Positions 25,305 to 35,030 are shown, counted from the first letter of the stretch. The stretch: 64,000 bases of DNA from Schaalia suimastitidis DSM 15538 (GCF_000429105.1 NZ_AUBF01000008.1:62001-126000), one strand, 5' to 3'. Made by a program: numbers and translations. Notes: a model not told the origin generated them from the letters alone.

Positions 25305-27143
25305 ATGCCGCCCAAATCTGACGTACAGCACGAACCGCTCCCTGTCGCTATCCCGTGGCTTATTAGAGGCGGCACCCCATCGGATTTATGGCTCTACATC
25401 CGATACCATCTGTTGTCCAAACTGCTTTTGTCGCTCGTGGTCTTTCCGTTATTTCGCTTTCTTGCCCACGGTCTGATCCTCCTGTCAGGACGCACATCAA
25501 TCAGTTCAGGGGACTTCAAAGGCTTCCTTTTTAGCCCCTATGGCTTCATCATCATTGTGCTGAGTCTTTTTCTCCTCACAGTAATGCTGGTCACCGACAT
25601 TGTTGCCTTTGTCATTGTCGAAATGCGTCGCATGTGCGGTGAAGCTCTCCCCAGTGCCCGCACGCTGCTGTGGATGGCACTACGCCACGTGCCGCGCTTC
25701 TTCCACCCTGGCACCTTGGTTTTCGTACTTGTACCCAGCCTTTTTGTTCCGCTGGCCGGTTTTGGTCCCTCCCTCGCAGGCTTGTCATGGCTGAAGATAC
25801 CGGCATTCGTCCAGCACGTCATCTTCGACAATACGTGGTATAGCCTCGCATACGGATTTGTCGTTCTTGTGTGTGTTGTGGTGACCTTTTTCCTACTGCA
25901 AACGGTGCCCGCCATGTTGGTCTTAGACCTCAATCCGTTGCAGGCCATGCGCATGTCGGCGCGTTTCACGAGGCGTCACTGGCGCCACCAACTTCGCTCT
26001 GTACTGCGCAGCTTCCTCTCACTTGCTGTCAGTGTCATCTGCGTATTTGGACCTGTTGCACTGTTAACCGTTATAGGTACCCAGTGGGCGTCGTCATCCC
26101 TGTTTGCTTCACGTATGTCCGCTATTGCGGTCACTTTGTCAGCCTCAGCTGCGATGGCTGTCATTATTTTCCTGTCGGCTCCGTTACGACTGCGCGGCTC
26201 TACACGCTATTTTGCTCAGAGCGAGGGGGGCCAGGAGTTTACGCGGCGTGATATTGCCCTTGTTCGTCGTGAAGATCGCAAAGCGTGGCCACGCTTAATT
26301 GGTGCCTTCACCTCAGGCATCGTGGCGTTGATTGGCCTATCTGCTTTTGGCGCTTATGCCTTTGATGTGCTATTCCCCCACTCCGGCCCTATTGCGGTCG
26401 TTGCTCACCGAGGCGGGGGGAACCTTGATGCAGAAAACTCCGTTGAGGGCGTGGTTGCTGCCGCTAATGCTGGTGCGGCGTGGACTGAAATTGATGTGCA
26501 ACGAACCGCGGACGGGTACTACATCGTCAACCACGACGAGACCTTCCAGCGCCTCGCAGGCGACTCACGCCGCGCCTCGAAGATGACTCTTGAGCAAATC
26601 CGCGCATTGCAGGTGAAAAATACTTTCACTGCTGGTGCCCCGTCGCGCCATATCGCCACTTTGGATGAGGTTTTCGAAGCCGCCCGTGGACGCATTGGTC
26701 TCTATATTGAGCTGAAGGGTGCCACCGCGGATAAGCAGATGGTGGACGATGTGGCCCAGATGATCCGCCGCAACCACATGGAATCCCAGGCGGTGATCCT
26801 CAGCCTCGATCTTGACCTCATTAAATATTCTGAGGCGCACTACCCGCAGCTACTATCGGGGTATCTGTTCTACTTTGCGTTAGGCGATATTACAGCGATA
26901 CCCGCTGACTACCTCATTATGGAAGAAGGATTAGCGTCTGAGGATCGCATTTTCCAGGTCCAGTCAGCGGGGAAACGTGCTGTGGTGTGGACGGTGAATT
27001 CGGCTGAGTCGATTACTCGTTTTTCTGCCTCAAGTGTTGATGGGATTATCACCGACAAGCCTGTTGAGGTTTTGCAGGCACTCACACAAGCCAAACTTCG
27101 TTCGGATTTTGAACGTGTAGTTGACGCACTGATGACTTTCTAA
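25305..27143 (+). CDS. Membrane-anchored glycerophosphodiester phosphodiesterase
   Basis: This 612-residue protein has an N-terminal membrane region of about 350 residues with six or more helices (the GPDPase_memb type). A GDPD catalytic domain follows, starting AVVAHRGGGNLDAENSVEGVVAAANAGA. The catalytic His and Arg (HRG), metal ligands in WTEIDVQRTADGYYIVNHDETFQR and the closing VVWTVNSAESITRF are present. The enzyme would hydrolyse glycerophosphodiesters, from lipid or teichoic acid turnover, to glycerol-3-phosphate and an alcohol at the cell surface. The ATG follows GAAGGAA. It is monocistronic and ends before a large hairpin shared with the convergent TM2 gene. Confidence 0.88.
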   Translation: MPPKSDVQHEPLPVAIPWLIRGGTPSDLWLYIRYHLLSKLLLSLVVFPLFRFLAHGLILLSGRTSISSGDFKGFLFSPYGFIIIVLSLFLLTVMLVTDIVAFVIVEMRRMCGEALPSARTLLWMALRHVPRFFHPGTLVFVLVPSLFVPLAGFGPSLAGLSWLKIPAFVQHVIFDNTWYSLAYGFVVLVCVVVTFFLLQTVPAMLVLDLNPLQAMRMSARFTRRHWRHQLRSVLRSFLSLAVSVICVFGPVALLTVIGTQWASSSLFASRMSAIAVTLSASAAMAVIIFLSAPLRLRGSTRYFAQSEGGQEFTRRDIALVRREDRKAWPRLIGAFTSGIVALIGLSAFGAYAFDVLFPHSGPIAVVAHRGGGNLDAENSVEGVVAAANAGAAWTEIDVQRTADGYYIVNHDETFQRLAGDSRRASKMTLEQIRALQVKNTFTAGAPSRHIATLDEVFEAARGRIGLYIELKGATADKQMVDDVAQMIRRNHMESQAVILSLDLDLIKYSEAHYPQLLSGYLFYFALGDITAIPADYLIMEEGLASEDRIFQVQSAGKRAVVWTVNSAESITRFSASSVDGIITDKPVEVLQALTQAKLRSDFERVVDALMTF

Positions 27144-27235
27144 ACGGTCTCAACAATTGGCCCGTGCACCTTTCGGGCCTGTGCGCAAGGGTTTTTTCTG
27201 CGCTCGAGTTGCCATGAAATGGCGGCGCACACACG

Positions 27236-27280
27236 AAATGGCGGATTTTCAAGGGAAAATATCCTGAAAATCCGCCATTT
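27236..27280. terminator. Bidirectional hairpin between convergent genes
   Basis: Perfect 16-base arms, AAATGGCGGATTTTCA and TGAAAATCCGCCATTT, flank a 13-base loop. It lies between the GDPD gene and the TM2 gene. A smaller hairpin at about 27,156-27,175 followed by TTTTTT (27,191-27,196) may act for the GDPD gene. Confidence 0.7.
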
Positions 27281-27314
27281 GTGAGCTTTTGGTGTAGCCG
27301 TTATCGGCCCACGC

Positions 27315-27647
27315 TCAGCTTGCCAGTGGCACACCGTTGGCGTCATGGCCGTAAGAGCCTGAACGCATCAAGATAAGGATGAACTCAACGAATGCCCAGA
27401 TTGCAGTCACCCACGACAAAAGGAAGAGGGACAGCAGCGTGAGCAGAAGCTGCGCGATACCGCGTCCGGTGTACCCAAGGTAGAAATTGTGGGCGCCGAA
27501 GCAGCCGAGGAAAAATGCGAGCAAAGCCGCAGCGATCATTGACTTTTGTTGAGGCTGCACCTGATATTGCGGTTGTCCGTAGGCCTGCTGTGCGTACTGC
27601 GGTTGTGCACCCTGTGCGCCCGGGTATTGGGGATCGTAAGCGCTCAT
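27315..27647 (-). CDS. TM2 domain membrane protein
   Basis: The 110-residue protein starts with a Gln/Pro/Tyr-rich soluble part of about 35 residues. A TM2 domain follows: IAAALLAFFLGCFGAHNFYLGYTGRGIAQLLLTLLSLF, with the conserved GxxGxHxFYLG pattern and two helices. TM2 proteins are widespread in actinobacteria; their function is largely unknown. The ATG has AGGAG upstream. It is divergent from mutY with 137 bases between them. Confidence 0.87.
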   Translation of the reverse strand: MSAYDPQYPGAQGAQPQYAQQAYGQPQYQVQPQQKSMIAAALLAFFLGCFGAHNFYLGYTGRGIAQLLLTLLSLFLLSWVTAIWAFVEFILILMRSGSYGHDANGVPLAS

Positions 27648-27784
27648 CGGTATATCTCCTGAGTTGTGTGGAACGAAGCCTTAGCCATTGTGGCACACAC
27701 GGCGGGGACAGCCGACAAGCCATCCACATCTAAATACATTAGGGTGTCACTTATTGCCCGCAGCGCGTCACTCAAGGAGTTTGG

Positions 27785-28723
27785 ATGCCGAAAGCCAGCC
27801 TCTACAGCACTGAAGTTGCTTTGGCTCGCATCCTCGCTCCCCTGCTTGATCAGTGGTATACCCGCTATGGCCGAGACCTTCCCATGCGCCGCCCTGACGT
27901 CACCCCGTGGGCGACATTGGTTTTTGAGGTAATGAGTCAACAGACACCCATTTTGCGTGTGGAACCTATCTGGACTGTATGGATGCGTCGCTGGCCCACT
28001 CCGGCAGCTCTTGCTCAAGCGGCATCCGCTGATGTCCTTGTGGAATGGGACCGCCTAGGCTATCCTTCCCGTGCTTTGCGCCTGCGAGACTGCGCTGCCG
28101 CCATTGCAGCTCGCCCTGGCGGCGAGGTTCCAGCTGACTACGATGAATTGCTTTCCTTACCCGGCATTGGCCCGTATACGGCCAGTGCCCTCGCTTCTTT
28201 TCAGTTTCATCAGCGTCGCCCGGTGTTGGACACAAATGTGCGGCGTGTTTTGTCGCGCGTTATCGGCGGAAAGTCTGCGCCCCCAAGTGCAGCGCCAACC
28301 AAACGCGAAATCGCGTTGGCAACGTCCGTACTTCCGGCCGATGGCCAAGCGGCTGCACGATGGAATGTGGCGGTGATGGAGTTTGGTGCGTTGGTGTGTA
28401 CCAGCCGAACACCACAGTGTGACGATTGTCCGCTCCGTCAGCATTGTCAGTGGGCGCGCACAGGTTTCCCTGTGACGCATTCGCCGAGGCGGAGCCAAGC
28501 TTGGACCGGCACTGACAGGCAGGCGCGTGGCCGGGTTATTGAGGCACTGCGACGTCGGCACCGTGGTGACGCATCGGGCGCGCCGACACTTACGTGGCAG
28601 GAGGCTCTTGCCGAGGCGACACTTCCAGGTGCGGAAGAGGCGCAGGCTGCGCGCGTATTGGAAGGCCTACTTGCTGATGGCTTGATTATTCGCGTTGGGA
28701 AAGAGCAGGTGGCTCTCCCCTAA
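27785..28723 (+). CDS. mutY: A/G-specific adenine DNA glycosylase MutY
   Basis: The 312-residue protein matches MutY. It has FEVMSQQTPILRV with the catalytic Glu, the helix-hairpin-helix LPGIGPYTASALASF, LDTNVRRVL with the catalytic Asp, and a four-Cys iron-sulfur motif CTSRTPQCDDCPLRQHC. It removes adenine mispaired with 8-oxoguanine in base excision repair. The C-terminal part is short: there is no clear NUDIX-like 8-oxoG recognition domain of the length seen in E. coli MutY, and the end looks like a winged-helix-type segment. The ATG follows AAGGAG. It overlaps the next, convergent gene by four bases. Confidence 0.92.
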   Translation: MPKASLYSTEVALARILAPLLDQWYTRYGRDLPMRRPDVTPWATLVFEVMSQQTPILRVEPIWTVWMRRWPTPAALAQAASADVLVEWDRLGYPSRALRLRDCAAAIAARPGGEVPADYDELLSLPGIGPYTASALASFQFHQRRPVLDTNVRRVLSRVIGGKSAPPSAAPTKREIALATSVLPADGQAAARWNVAVMEFGALVCTSRTPQCDDCPLRQHCQWARTGFPVTHSPRRSQAWTGTDRQARGRVIEALRRRHRGDASGAPTLTWQEALAEATLPGAEEAQAARVLEGLLADGLIIRVGKEQVALP

Positions 28724-29370
28724 TTCGAGCTTGTGTCGGTCACGGCGTTGTTATCTGAGGTAACGCCATCTTTAAGGGGAAGACAATTCGACGGGGCAAC
28801 TAGGGCACTCTGGTCGCCGATAACGTTGGCTAAATCTGCTTGGGCGACTCCGCCGTCGAAGAACTCACCCAGTTCGACGATCACAAGGTCATCGGCTGCA
28901 CCTGACAGCACTACCTGTGCGCCTGGGAAGAAACGCGCAACAGTATAGGCTTGAGCAACTGCACTAGGACCTGCACTAATGCGGACACGTCCAGCATATT
29001 CCTCAGCTGAGTTACCTGGTTCTAATGGAGTAAATCCAGCTGCCTGCAGCAACGCAGTGGCTTCGCCAGCGATACCTTGGCGTGACGTCGCATTGAGAAC
29101 TTGCACTTTGACCATCTCAGCTGCAACGGGAAGTGTGTTGGCTGGTGGACACGGTACGTCACCGACTTCGGCAAATTTTTCTTCCGCATTGAAGGTCTGG
29201 CCGATAGGCAATGGGATGATGCCGTTCAGCACCAGCAAACTGATGACAACTAAACCAGCCAGGGCAGCGAATACGACGCTGAAGGTAATATTTTGGCGGC
29301 GCTGGCGCTCACGACGAAACCTTTGGCGTGGTGTTGGCCCGTACGTAGAAGTGTCAAAAGGATTACTCAC
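28720..29370 (-). CDS. LytR C-terminal domain membrane protein
   Basis: This 216-residue protein has a basic cytoplasmic start, one membrane helix (ITFSVVFAALAGLVVISLLVLNG), and an outer LytR_C domain: VKVQVLNATSRQGIAGEATALLQAAGFTPLEP with VRISAGPSAVAQAYTVARFFPGAQVVLSG. Such proteins occur at the cell envelope and may assist cell-wall polymer ligation. The GTG start is preceded by AGG. The next gene downstream on the same strand is absent; the 100 bases after its upstream neighbour separate it from the LRV-type protein, with which it may be co-transcribed. Confidence 0.83.
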   Translation of the reverse strand: MSNPFDTSTYGPTPRQRFRRERQRRQNITFSVVFAALAGLVVISLLVLNGIIPLPIGQTFNAEEKFAEVGDVPCPPANTLPVAAEMVKVQVLNATSRQGIAGEATALLQAAGFTPLEPGNSAEEYAGRVRISAGPSAVAQAYTVARFFPGAQVVLSGAADDLVIVELGEFFDGGVAQADLANVIGDQSALVAPSNCLPLKDGVTSDNNAVTDTSSN

Positions 29371-29473
29371 AGAACAAACCTACAAGACATCGAGTGGTAA
29401 CGGCATCTGCTTGGCCACATGTCGTTGCTGTGAGCCGACACCATACCGGCCGTCCAGCGCAGCCGCGCGGTAT

Positions 29474-30319
29474 TTACCAGGGGAAATTCGCCTCGGTAAT
29501 GGGACCTTCATCGCTACTGGTCCACCCTTGGCGTGCAAGAGCAATTGCCTTACCTGTGTACCGATTCCAGCAGCTCATGCCTTTTTCCGTTGAGGTGCAG
29601 GCAAAACTTCCTGTCACTGCGCTGCTTCCATAGGCAACAGTGACACTTCCACCTGACTGCGGTATCAACGCACCACCGCAGGTACGGCGAGCCCCTTCCG
29701 AGCCCAAGATCACCTGCGTGAATTGAGTTGACGTACAGTTTTCCTGGTCTGTATTTTCCCAGTCGTGGGTGACGATCGTGCAGGTGAGGGAGTCTTGCCC
29801 ACCAACACACTCAATATTTCCTGAGGGTGAACGCACCAGTCCAACTGTCTGCGATCCTTCCGGAGCTGGGAAACGTTCCTCCGTTGTGGGCTCTACCGAC
29901 GGTGCAGGCGTTTTAGCGGGCTCCTCAGGCTGAGGATCTTTACCTTCGATGATGATCGTCGGCTCGGTCCCACCGCCTGCACCGTCGTTACGTGCGCCAA
30001 ATTCGCGCAAAAGGAACCATGTGCCACCGGCAAGTACAAGCGCTGCGACAATTACTGTGACCAACAATGGCCAGTGCGATTTTTGGGGACTTTGAGCCAC
30101 CGGCGTCAAAGGAAATAACTCCCCAGTTGTGGCGTTACCTGCTTTCTCCTGTTCGTGGATCCAACGGCGTAGAGCCGGGTAGCAGGCAGGATTTTGGGCA
30201 ACAGTTAGCCGCAGTTGCGGGTAATGGTAGGCAATTTCACGCAAAACAGCAGGCGACGTATGAGGATTAGCAGCTGAAGCCGCCAATCCGTGCGCTGCGG
30301 GCAACTCTGTTTGACTCAC
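29474..30319 (-). CDS. Membrane protein with leucine-rich-variant-like N-terminus
   Basis: The 281-residue protein starts from GTG with GGAGG upstream. Residues 10-55 (HGLAASAANPHTSPAVLREIAYHYPQLRLTVAQNPACYPALRRWI) resemble the leucine-rich-repeat-variant N-domain found in several actinobacterial proteins. A helix follows (LLVTVIVAALVLAGGTWFLL), then an outer Pro/Glu-rich linker and a domain with five or six Cys (IECVGGQDSLTCTIV, ENCTST, RTCGG, FACTS, MSCWN), likely disulfide-bonded. The function is unknown. It is upstream of the LytR_C gene on the same strand. Confidence 0.7.
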   Translation of the reverse strand: MSQTELPAAHGLAASAANPHTSPAVLREIAYHYPQLRLTVAQNPACYPALRRWIHEQEKAGNATTGELFPLTPVAQSPQKSHWPLLVTVIVAALVLAGGTWFLLREFGARNDGAGGGTEPTIIIEGKDPQPEEPAKTPAPSVEPTTEERFPAPEGSQTVGLVRSPSGNIECVGGQDSLTCTIVTHDWENTDQENCTSTQFTQVILGSEGARRTCGGALIPQSGGSVTVAYGSSAVTGSFACTSTEKGMSCWNRYTGKAIALARQGWTSSDEGPITEANFPW

Positions 30320-30423
30320 TGTCCGCCTCCACTGACCGATCGAGTTCTTGCTACTTTACCCGGCAAGTAGCCGCACGTGCAGCGCGAGTATGTCACAGTC
30401 TGGTCTCGCCCCCCATCGTTCGT

Positions 30424-31269
30424 CTATGCGCTGCGGTATTCAAAGTGCGTAAAACCAAGGGTTTCGATCTGTTCAGCCCAGCGCTGGACGAGGCCGTCCC
30501 ACCCTTTCGCTGTCGCCACAAAGTCCGCTGGCGCCCCCATGGCCCGTGCCTGTTGGAGGGCAAAATAACCGACACCTGCCTGCCGCAGCCGCCGAGCTAC
30601 CTCAAGCACATCGCGTGGGCCATCAGGGTAAACGGTCAGACGTACTTCGTAGGCGGTATCCGGGCATCCCAAAAGGACGTCAAGGGACTCCCAGGCTTTT
30701 TCTCCTGCATGGGCACGGCCAGCGACCTGCTCGTAGGATGACCCAGGCAGGGCCTTAATATCGAGGCCAACCCAGTCAATGAGGCCTTGGGCCAGCAGTG
30801 TCTTCAGGCGCGTGGGGTAGGGACCGGCAGTGTGGAGCCCCACCTGGTAACCCAGGTCTTTCACGCGGCGCATCGCAGCTCCCAAGCTGATTTGCCGCGT
30901 CGCTTCACCACCTGAGAAGACGACGCCGTCAAGGAGGCCATGGCGGCGCTTTAGCAACTGTTCGACGCGTGACCAAGCAATAACGCCTGGGATACGCGGG
31001 TCGATGATAGCGACGTTATGACAGTACGGGCACTGCCACGGGCATCCTTGACAAAAGACTGTGGCGACGAGTTTTCCTGGCCAGTCCACGGCCGACATGG
31101 GGCTAAGTCCAGCGATTTGCAGGTCATCAGCACTGTCGGCACGTGGACGCACCAAGGTAGGCGGTGCCACAGCCTGCGGGGCAGACAGCTGCACATCTAT
31201 CGGCACGGCACCTGGGCTGGGCATAGGGCAGGCAGCGGACCTACCGTTCCCGGCCTCGTTAATCGTCAC
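30424..31269 (-). CDS. nrdG: Anaerobic ribonucleotide reductase activating protein, radical SAM
   Basis: The 281-residue protein carries the radical SAM cluster motif CPWQCPYC (Cys 76, 80 and 83) within VFCQGCPWQCPYCHN, preceded by GLSPMSAVDWPGKL, as in the NrdG2 type. It also has DGVVFSGGEATRQ, the SAM-binding GGE motif. It makes the glycyl radical in NrdD using S-adenosylmethionine. The first 45 or so residues are not conserved, so translation may begin later. Its GTG overlaps the nrdD stop (GTGA), and the pair is transcribed together behind NrdR boxes. Confidence 0.9.
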   Translation of the reverse strand: MTINEAGNGRSAACPMPSPGAVPIDVQLSAPQAVAPPTLVRPRADSADDLQIAGLSPMSAVDWPGKLVATVFCQGCPWQCPYCHNVAIIDPRIPGVIAWSRVEQLLKRRHGLLDGVVFSGGEATRQISLGAAMRRVKDLGYQVGLHTAGPYPTRLKTLLAQGLIDWVGLDIKALPGSSYEQVAGRAHAGEKAWESLDVLLGCPDTAYEVRLTVYPDGPRDVLEVARRLRQAGVGYFALQQARAMGAPADFVATAKGWDGLVQRWAEQIETLGFTHFEYRSA

Positions 31270-33152
31270 CGCTGCCCAACCGGTGGGAATGCGCTGACAA
31301 GTTCACCGTGCTGCTCGGCCGCCTCTTCCGAAAACATGCGCCGCTGAGCGTATTCGCCTTTCTTGCCCACGTTAAAGGACTGTACGGGACGGAAGTACCC
31401 CATGACGCGTGTCCACACTTCACATTGAACTGCTTCACGGTCAGGGTGAGCCTGGGCGCATTTTTCGCAGGTGAGATGCTCACCTGATAGGTAGCCGTGT
31501 ACTGGGCAGATGCTGAAGGTTGGAGTGATCGTAATGTAGGGGACTTTAAAGGCCGTGAGGGAGCGACGCACCATTTCTTTACATGCCTGCCCGTTACTCA
31601 TTGCCTGCCCCATATACAGGTGCAGGACAGTCCCCCCGGTGTACTTGCCTTGGAGGACTTCCTGACGTTCCAACGCTTCGAAAGGATCGTCAGTAAAGCC
31701 CACCGGAAGCTGTGAGGAATTCGTGTAATAGGGTTGCTCGGCGCTGCCCGCCTGGAGGATGTTAGGGAAGGCTTTGCGGTCTTCTTTTGCGAAACGATAG
31801 GTGGTGCCTTCGGCAGGTGTGGCTTCCAGGTTATACATATGACCCGTCGCTTCTTGAAGAGAGACCATACGTTCACGGATATGATCAAGGAGGTCAGCAA
31901 CCATATGAAAACCAGCATCATCAGTGATGTCGTAGGCATCGCCAGTGAAGTTACGAACCATTTCATTCATGCCGTTAACACCAATGGTGGAGAAATGATT
32001 GTCAAGGCTGCCGAGGTAACGGTGGCTGTAGGGAAAAAGACCGGAGTCCATGTGGTGTTGTATCACCGCGCGTTTTGCTTCAAGGGTGGTGCTGGCGATG
32101 TCGATGAGACGGTCGGTGGCCGCATACAGTCCGTCAATGTCGCCTGCATGAAGGTACCCTAGGCGCGCCATATTGAGGGTAACCACACCGATGGAGCCGG
32201 TTAATTCTGCCGACCCAAAGAGACCGTTGCCGCGTTTGAGTAACTCACGCAGGTCCAGCTGTAGACGGCAGCACATGGAGCGGATCATATGCGGGTCAAG
32301 GTCGGAGTTAATGAAGTTTTGGAAGTACGGCAGGCCGTATTTCGCGGTCATTTCAAAGAGACGCTCAGCATTGGGTGTATCCCAATCAAAATCAGGCGTG
32401 ATGTTGTACGTGGGGATAGGGAAGGTGAAGACGCGACCATCGGCGTCACCTTGCTGCATGACGTCGATAAAGGCGCGGTTGATCATATCCATTTCGGCTT
32501 GAAGTTCACCATAGGTAAAGTCAACGACGTCACCGCCAATGAAAGGGTATTCGTCGACGAGGTCGTCAGGGCACGTCCAGTCGAAGGTAAGATTCGTGAA
32601 AGGGCATTGGCTGCCCCAGCGGCTTGGCACGTTGAGGTTATATACCAGTTCTTGCATACATTGGACGACCTCGTCGTATTCCATATTGTCGAGGCGAACG
32701 AAGGGTGCCATATAGGTGTCGAATGAACTGAATGCTTGTGCTCCTGCCCATTCGTTCTGAAGGGTGCCAAGGAAGTTGACGATTTGTCCGCAGGCAGAGG
32801 AGAAGTGTTTGGGTGGGGCCGAGGCGATGGCTCCTGATACGCCATTGAAGCCTTCTTGGAGGAGCCTCTTCAGTGACCAGCCAGCACAGTATCCGGCGAA
32901 CATGTCGAGGTCATGGATGTGGATGTCTCCGCTGCGGTGAGCCGCTCCGGCTTCGGGGGTGTAAATACGTTCGAGCCAGTAATTGGCCACCATTTTTCCG
33001 GCGGCGTTGAGGATCATGCCGCCCAGAGAGTAGCCCTGGTTCGCGTTGGCGTTGACGCGCCAGTCAGATCGGCTGAGGTATTCCTCAATTGTGCCAATGG
33101 CGTCCACGTCGTAGCGTGTGGGGGTGGCGGTGGTCTGGGCGCGCTCGTTCAT
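31266..33152 (-). CDS. nrdD: Anaerobic ribonucleoside-triphosphate reductase, class III
   Basis: I chose ATG 33,152 because GCGAAGG precedes it; the frame is open to ATG 33,230, whose added 26 residues are Pro/Ser-rich. The 628-residue protein has HRSGDIHIHDLDMFAGYCAGWSL, the Zn site CPVHGYLSGEHLTCEKC and the glycyl radical region TRVMGYFRPVQSFNVGKKGEYAQR. It reduces ribonucleoside triphosphates to deoxy forms without oxygen. No ATP-cone is visible at the N-terminus, so the usual dATP overall-activity control appears absent. Paired NrdR sites lie 130-176 bases upstream. Confidence 0.93.
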   Translation of the reverse strand: MNERAQTTATPTRYDVDAIGTIEEYLSRSDWRVNANANQGYSLGGMILNAAGKMVANYWLERIYTPEAGAAHRSGDIHIHDLDMFAGYCAGWSLKRLLQEGFNGVSGAIASAPPKHFSSACGQIVNFLGTLQNEWAGAQAFSSFDTYMAPFVRLDNMEYDEVVQCMQELVYNLNVPSRWGSQCPFTNLTFDWTCPDDLVDEYPFIGGDVVDFTYGELQAEMDMINRAFIDVMQQGDADGRVFTFPIPTYNITPDFDWDTPNAERLFEMTAKYGLPYFQNFINSDLDPHMIRSMCCRLQLDLRELLKRGNGLFGSAELTGSIGVVTLNMARLGYLHAGDIDGLYAATDRLIDIASTTLEAKRAVIQHHMDSGLFPYSHRYLGSLDNHFSTIGVNGMNEMVRNFTGDAYDITDDAGFHMVADLLDHIRERMVSLQEATGHMYNLEATPAEGTTYRFAKEDRKAFPNILQAGSAEQPYYTNSSQLPVGFTDDPFEALERQEVLQGKYTGGTVLHLYMGQAMSNGQACKEMVRRSLTAFKVPYITITPTFSICPVHGYLSGEHLTCEKCAQAHPDREAVQCEVWTRVMGYFRPVQSFNVGKKGEYAQRRMFSEEAAEQHGELVSAFPPVGQR

Positions 33153-33281
33153 GGCTACCTTCGCTGGTCGTTCCGAATACACGGGTGATGGGCCGTGTTG
33201 TGGGCTGTGTGGCGACGAAGCGACAGGCATTTACGCTTGGCATTGGCCTTGATGGCATCATCGCATTATTTGACGCTTCAA

Positions 33282-33328
33282 CCACTACATACAGTGGTTA
33301 GCGTGACTCTTAGACACTACATATGGGG
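33282..33328 (-). promoter_or_regulatory. Tandem NrdR boxes upstream of nrdDG
   Basis: Box 1 (33,282-33,297) is CCACTACATACAGTGG and box 2 (33,313-33,328) is GACACTACATATGGGG. Both resemble the NrdR palindrome ACACTATATATAGTGT, and the shared CACTACAT begins exactly 32 bases apart, about three helical turns, as known for NrdR. Box 2 has a weak right half. NrdR would repress nrdDG when dATP is plentiful. Confidence 0.75.
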
Positions 33329-33330
33329 GT

Positions 33331-33663
33331 GACGCTTTTCCAGTGCAACATCCCGCGTGTCTCATCACGTAAACCGTGCAGGCAGACAAATGCGCAGCTT
33401 ACCTAGTAAGGCACGGACTTTCGTCCCTTTCAGTGGTTGCAACCTGAATTAACTCACGCCACTTGACCACACGTGGCGCACGCCACTGCAGGAACAACGG
33501 CAACACGACCGCGAAACTGACACCGCCTCGGCAATATCACTGCAGTACACACCACGTCATCTACCGCGATAACGACAGGTGTAGTCGCCGCAGGTAAATA
33601 CTGACCACAGGCATGGTGGCGGTAATGCGATGACGACAGGCGTGCTGGCAGCCGCTTAGGCGA
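33331..33663. other. Intergenic stretch without a gene
   Basis: Between the NrdR boxes and the end of the PAP2 gene I find no coding frame and no clear terminator. Part must hold the nrdDG promoter. Confidence 0.4.
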
Positions 33664-34653
33664 TTACTGGCCGGAGAGACGATCAACGGCGTTAACAACG
33701 GCCCCTACAGTGGCAACGATCCACATCACAGACGCAAAAGCGAATAAACGCGTCTTTAATGGGTTGTCTGCAAGAAAATCTTCAAAACCGTAGCCATTCC
33801 CAGGCTCGGCAACAGCCGTAATATCAACGCCTAACAAAGCCCACAGGCTCATGACAGCCGCAACGACAGCCGAGAAAAGCACCACAAGAGTCATGAGCTG
33901 CTGCAGTGGCACACTGTGTCGGCGACGCGTTTCGATAGGCGACAACAGTAATGCCCACATCCCCGTAATCAACACCGACACCACCACATCACTGATGCGA
34001 TGCCACCCAAAAGCCATCACGATCACACCCACCAGCGATGTCCACACCCAACCAAACCACGCTGAAGGGCCTCGTAGCCATTCGGGGGCGACCATCACCA
34101 GCGCAATACATAACGAGATGGCAACGGCGACATGTCCTGATGGCAGTGAGTTACTCACCAAGGTCACCACACCCAAGTCAGGACGCTGCAACAGCCATTT
34201 AAGAATCTGCACAGTGGCATTGGCGGCAAGTAGCATTCCAAGTGCACGTCCTGCCAACGTCGGCCGACGACGCAGCACGGCGACTATGGCGACGACAACA
34301 GCCGCACCAATTAAAACCGGCACCGAAATAATCCCCGTCACAGTACGGCCCACATGTAAAACGCTTGCCGACCAGGTCATCAGCGCCTCCATGGCGACAG
34401 TGTCGATACTTTGTCCCCAGGTGGTAGCCATCGCCGTCAAAGTCAGGAAGAGCGCCATGATGGCGCACAGCACCGCCCCAACGATTCGCCGCCGCAAACG
34501 CAGCTCATAGGGGACCGGAGTGTTATCTATGCGAAAAAGACGCGGCAGACTTGAATGTGTCGTCGAGGACGTTGAAGCAACTTTGTGCCCTCGGGGCCGC
34601 GCGGGGCCGCGTCGACGCATCGAGGCACTAGCCGTTTCTTGCTGTTCCTTCAT
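33664..34653 (-). CDS. PAP2 family membrane phosphatase
   Basis: From ATG 34,653, preceded by GGAGGTGACA, the protein has 329 residues. It has six or more helices and the PAP2 motifs: KWLLQRPDL, SNSLPSGHVAVA and GWHRISDV. Such enzymes remove phosphate from lipid or isoprenoid phosphates (for example undecaprenyl pyrophosphate or phosphatidate) on the outer face of the membrane. The N-terminal 45 residues are basic and Ser/Thr-rich, and the C-terminal tail holds two more helices beyond the PAP2 core. The precise substrate is not evident. Confidence 0.85.
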   Translation of the reverse strand: MKEQQETASASMRRRGPARPRGHKVASTSSTTHSSLPRLFRIDNTPVPYELRLRRRIVGAVLCAIMALFLTLTAMATTWGQSIDTVAMEALMTWSASVLHVGRTVTGIISVPVLIGAAVVVAIVAVLRRRPTLAGRALGMLLAANATVQILKWLLQRPDLGVVTLVSNSLPSGHVAVAISLCIALVMVAPEWLRGPSAWFGWVWTSLVGVIVMAFGWHRISDVVVSVLITGMWALLLSPIETRRRHSVPLQQLMTLVVLFSAVVAAVMSLWALLGVDITAVAEPGNGYGFEDFLADNPLKTRLFAFASVMWIVATVGAVVNAVDRLSGQ

Positions 34654-35030
34654 TGTCACCTCCACCAAAATGTCTACCTCTGTTGGCCCACTGTACTTGC
34701 CGAGGCAAGAATCGTCTTCCGCAGCACGCGGGCCGCACGTCCAACACTATCGCCGCAACGGCAAAGTACGACACTGCTCAGACCCCCGGACCCACTGACA
34801 ACGCGGACTAAGCAAGCATGCGGCACGGACTGGGCGTGCACGCCACACAGCTAGGCCCACCATGGACCTAGCCACAAAACCCACCGCTCATCCACACCGC
34901 TAAGCCCAGCGCCTACCCACGTTACATAGCCCAGCCCACGACCGACACCGGAACAAGGACGCTTGCCCGCGCCGTCACGGCTGACCTCAACTACAGTGGA
35001 CTACGCCCGTCAACCCTCGCAGGAGGAATC
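34654..35030. other. Divergent intergenic region without a gene
   Basis: These 377 bases lie between divergent genes. I see no protein-like frame. The end has AGGAGGAAT as the ribosome binding site of the YbjN-like gene. Confidence 0.4.
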
